Assembly: GCA_017548565.1 (NCBI GenBank)
Contig: JAFYZU010000005.1
Location: 52,567-116,566 of the forward strand
From: Treponema sp.
Lineage (GTDB): Bacteria > Spirochaetota > Spirochaetia > Treponematales > Treponemataceae
Reading direction: 5' to 3'
DNA: 64,000 bases
Below are positions 62,094 to 64,000 of the stretch, in pieces. The position numbers were made by a program, and so were the translations under genes. The notes beneath the pieces are model-generated. The model had not been told where the DNA came from. It searched no databases and saw only the letters and a program-made list of their open reading frames with translations. The number at the start of each line of letters is the position of its first letter. Within the stretch, counting starts at the first letter, position 1.

Positions 62094-63491
62094 TCATTCT
62101 TTTATTTCAATTACAGGTGTTTTTACATCTGTAAATTCATTTAACATTAAAGAAATTTTACTTTGCACATATTTATTCTTCACCGGATTTATATTTCTAT
62201 GATTATATTCTTCAAATAATTCATACTTGTCATCATTTTTCATCATTACATTCGGATGCGCTTCCTTAGGATAGAACTGACTTTCTCTTGCCACAAAACA
62301 GTCATTTTCATCGGAACCTAAAAATTCATTTACAACCTGTTCTTTTTTCAACAGCATGTCACAGGCTTCCGCCGCATCATGTGCATAATTAATTGAATTT
62401 GTAAACAAACCTATTAATCCCACTGTTTTTAAAGTATGGATTCCTACTGCCGTTCCTAAAGCTACCCTTACTGCATCTATTGCAAATAATGTTCCTGAGT
62501 CCATTGAAGCAAAAAGATCATTATATCCTCCTACAATATAACCTACAGGAATGTCTTCATCCATTTTAAGTTTTGTATATTTGTATTCTGTATAAACCTT
62601 ATAATCCTGTTTCTGAACAATAACAAGATATGGAATTTTTAGTAGTCCTACTTTCTTTGTCCGCCATTCTAATGATAAATATGTATCGCCGTCTTTTACT
62701 TTTTTCGTTTCAGTCTCTATATCTGCAACATTTTCTGTTATAAAATCGCTAAATGGTGTCATATCACGAATTTCTTTTAATTCTTCTGCTCCTGCCCCAT
62801 CTATTGCAAGTGTTAAAAAATGTTTCAGTTCAGGTGTCGTACCAAACCATTCTATAAATAGTTTTGCTACTTCCTTTTTATCATTTAAATTTGGTAAATC
62901 ATTATCACAGGATGAAATAAACTTAAAGCAATCCCAGAGCAATCCAAGCGCTAATCCAGAATGAAAAAATGAATCGACACCTTTCCAAAGAACATCAACT
63001 TTTTCTAATGCCTTTGCCCGAACATTTCCAATGCCGCCCTCTAAAAGTTTAATTCCTTTATCTATCCCGGATACTGTAATTACAGCGCCGAGATGATCAT
63101 AAGCATGTTGATATTTTGCCTTCATTTCCGGATCAGTTTCCTGTTTTGCCTTTTGTTTTATAACATTTGCATAAGCCAAAGCTCTCAGACCACCCTGACT
63201 ATGACCTACAATTGCATAATCCTCTTTATTATCTGCCCAGCTTTCGGCCATTATATCTATAGATTTTTCAACAATCTGCATAACTTCTACACCATCTTCG
63301 GGAACATAATGCTCGACAGGAAAACCTGTAAAATTAATTACATTCTGTTGAACTCCACTTCCATCTTTATTTATTAATGACCCATTTTCATCTTTTTCAC
63401 CTTCAATTCTATCCGGTACGCTCTGTGCAAAAACAGAAACACTGTATAATACAAATATTAATACTGCTGCCACTTTCTTTAATACTTTCAT
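62094..63491 (-). CDS. Exported alpha/beta hydrolase (lipase-like)
   Basis: A 465-residue secreted enzyme with a signal peptide ending SVFAQ. The nucleophile elbow YAIVGHSQGGLRALAY (S98) is the GxSxG motif of lipases and esterases; the preceding ESWADNKEDYAIVG fits the usual strand. A histidine in the C-terminal part (AHPN or YNHRN region) and an Asp complete a likely triad, but they are not assigned firmly. A hydrophobic segment near 330-370 (RVALGTAVGIHTLKTVGLIG) could be a lid or membrane contact. The substrate is unknown. The gene lies between two paralogous propeller lipoprotein genes on the same strand (19 and 21 nt gaps). Confidence 0.82.
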   Translation of the reverse strand: MKVLKKVAAVLIFVLYSVSVFAQSVPDRIEGEKDENGSLINKDGSGVQQNVINFTGFPVEHYVPEDGVEVMQIVEKSIDIMAESWADNKEDYAIVGHSQGGLRALAYANVIKQKAKQETDPEMKAKYQHAYDHLGAVITVSGIDKGIKLLEGGIGNVRAKALEKVDVLWKGVDSFFHSGLALGLLWDCFKFISSCDNDLPNLNDKKEVAKLFIEWFGTTPELKHFLTLAIDGAGAEELKEIRDMTPFSDFITENVADIETETKKVKDGDTYLSLEWRTKKVGLLKIPYLVIVQKQDYKVYTEYKYTKLKMDEDIPVGYIVGGYNDLFASMDSGTLFAIDAVRVALGTAVGIHTLKTVGLIGLFTNSINYAHDAAEACDMLLKKEQVVNEFLGSDENDCFVARESQFYPKEAHPNVMMKNDDKYELFEEYNHRNINPVKNKYVQSKISLMLNEFTDVKTPVIEIKE

Positions 63492-63510
63492 TTTATCTTC
63501 CCTTGTTATA

Positions 63511-63999
63511 TCATTCAGCCTTCATTGCTACTAAATCTACGTGATCTCTTTTATTGATATGCATTAATAAAATATCATTATATTTATAAATAAACTTATA
63601 GCCCGTTCCTTTATAATCTTCATTTACTCCTATAAGCTTTCCTGTCTGGGCTTCATAAACCCTTAAACCTGCATCTGTCGGAAAATATATTTTGTCATTA
63701 TACTCACAGGGACCTATTGCATTTGATATTTGAAACATAAAAATATCTCCCCAGACATAAGACCCGTCTTCTGCGTTTATACATATAATGTTTTTATAGT
63801 TTTCTTTTGGATATTTCCCGTATCCTTTTGAACCAAAATATTCTCCGTTTGTAAAATAAAATTTCCCGTCATAATAAAGCATATCTTTTAAACATGTATC
63901 TGTATGAATAATCACTTCTCTGGTTTTATCTTCATCAGTCTGAATTATTCTCCATAATTCTTTTCCAGTTTTCTTATCAAAACAATACCTGCCTACTGA
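63511..63999 (-). CDS. PQQ-type beta-propeller lipoprotein, 5' end outside window
   Basis: C-terminal 162 residues of a gene that continues beyond the right edge; the frame stays open to 63999 (upstream reading GRYCFDKKTGKELWR, with ELW typical of PQQ blades). It is paralogous to the gene at 60768-62072, with matches through YPKENYKNI(I/L)CI, GSYVWGD and the terminal HVDLVAMKAE. A GTG at 63915 is inside the gene and not its start. It is the first visible member of the operon with the hydrolase, propeller lipoprotein, FN3-like and protease genes. Confidence 0.82.
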   Translation of the reverse strand, partial: SVGRYCFDKKTGKELWRIIQTDEDKTREVIIHTDTCLKDMLYYDGKFYFTNGEYFGSKGYGKYPKENYKNIICINAEDGSYVWGDIFMFQISNAIGPCEYNDKIYFPTDAGLRVYEAQTGKLIGVNEDYKGTGYKFIYKYNDILLMHINKRDHVDLVAMKAE

Positions 64000-64000
64000 A

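Overview
The window looks like a piece of a host-associated (gut or rumen type) spirochaete chromosome, most probably Treponema. This is inferred from AT-rich DNA, many short-signal lipoproteins with lipobox cysteines, abundant outer-membrane beta-barrel and Ig-repeat surface proteins, a chemoreceptor, type III glutamine synthetase and intracellular plant-polysaccharide hydrolases. No rRNA, tRNA, CRISPR array or insertion sequence was seen. Gene density is high and most intergenic gaps are below 100 bp.

Layout. 1-2.4 kb (+): iron alcohol dehydrogenase (5' end cut by the window) and a class 3-type aldehyde dehydrogenase. 2.4-23.1 kb (-): mnmE, which carries an in-frame palindromic-repeat insertion; an exported DUF4015-like glycosidase; a degenerate HD-GYP membrane protein; a 2050-residue Ig-repeat surface protein; a large outer-membrane-type zinc peptidase; an ABC exporter pair; a cytoplasmic GH9 glucanase; a lipoprotein; and an NlpC/P60 protein. 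23.2-33.8 kb, mixed strands: acyl-CoA synthetase, a free-standing CBM48, metK behind a SAM-II-like riboswitch, an HD hydrolase, an unusual multi-TM chemoreceptor, and the uppP-nnr-GH43 operon. 33.9-41.7 kb (+): four beta-helix lipoproteins in an A-B-A-B tandem duplication, followed by an outer-membrane protein. 41.7-49.8 kb: an accessory region described below. 49.8-52.6 kb (+): a YczE/YitT-like membrane protein and type III glutamine synthetase, both with -10 boxes so close to the ATG that the mRNAs may be leaderless. 52.6-64 kb (-): purD among many lipoproteins, including an M30-like zinc protease and an alpha/beta hydrolase lying between two paralogous beta-propeller lipoproteins.

The most interesting region is 44.6-49.8 kb. 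Five minus-strand promoters share a 19-bp palindrome (ATTCCC-N7-GGGAAT), each followed after exactly 10 nt by a -10 box (TATATT or TATAAT). Four of them drive genes directly: an LPP20/CsgG-like envelope operon, an ankyrin-repeat protein, an unknown 116-residue protein and a PARG-type macrodomain protein. The fifth copy lies in the promoter region of a WYL-domain transcription regulator in the middle of the cluster. A Fic/HTH pair (mobile mystery proteins B and A) is inserted between the regulator and the ankyrin gene, and is flanked by a 63-bp direct duplication of the regulated promoter. A decayed 3' fragment of a second WYL gene lies beside the fourth site. I read this as a modular, WYL-controlled regulon built by repeated duplication of the unit 'accessory gene / palindrome promoter / WYL gene'. 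Its signal and physiological role are unknown.

Limits: everything comes from reading the sequence. No database search, folding program or similarity score was run, and family assignments rest on remembered motifs.
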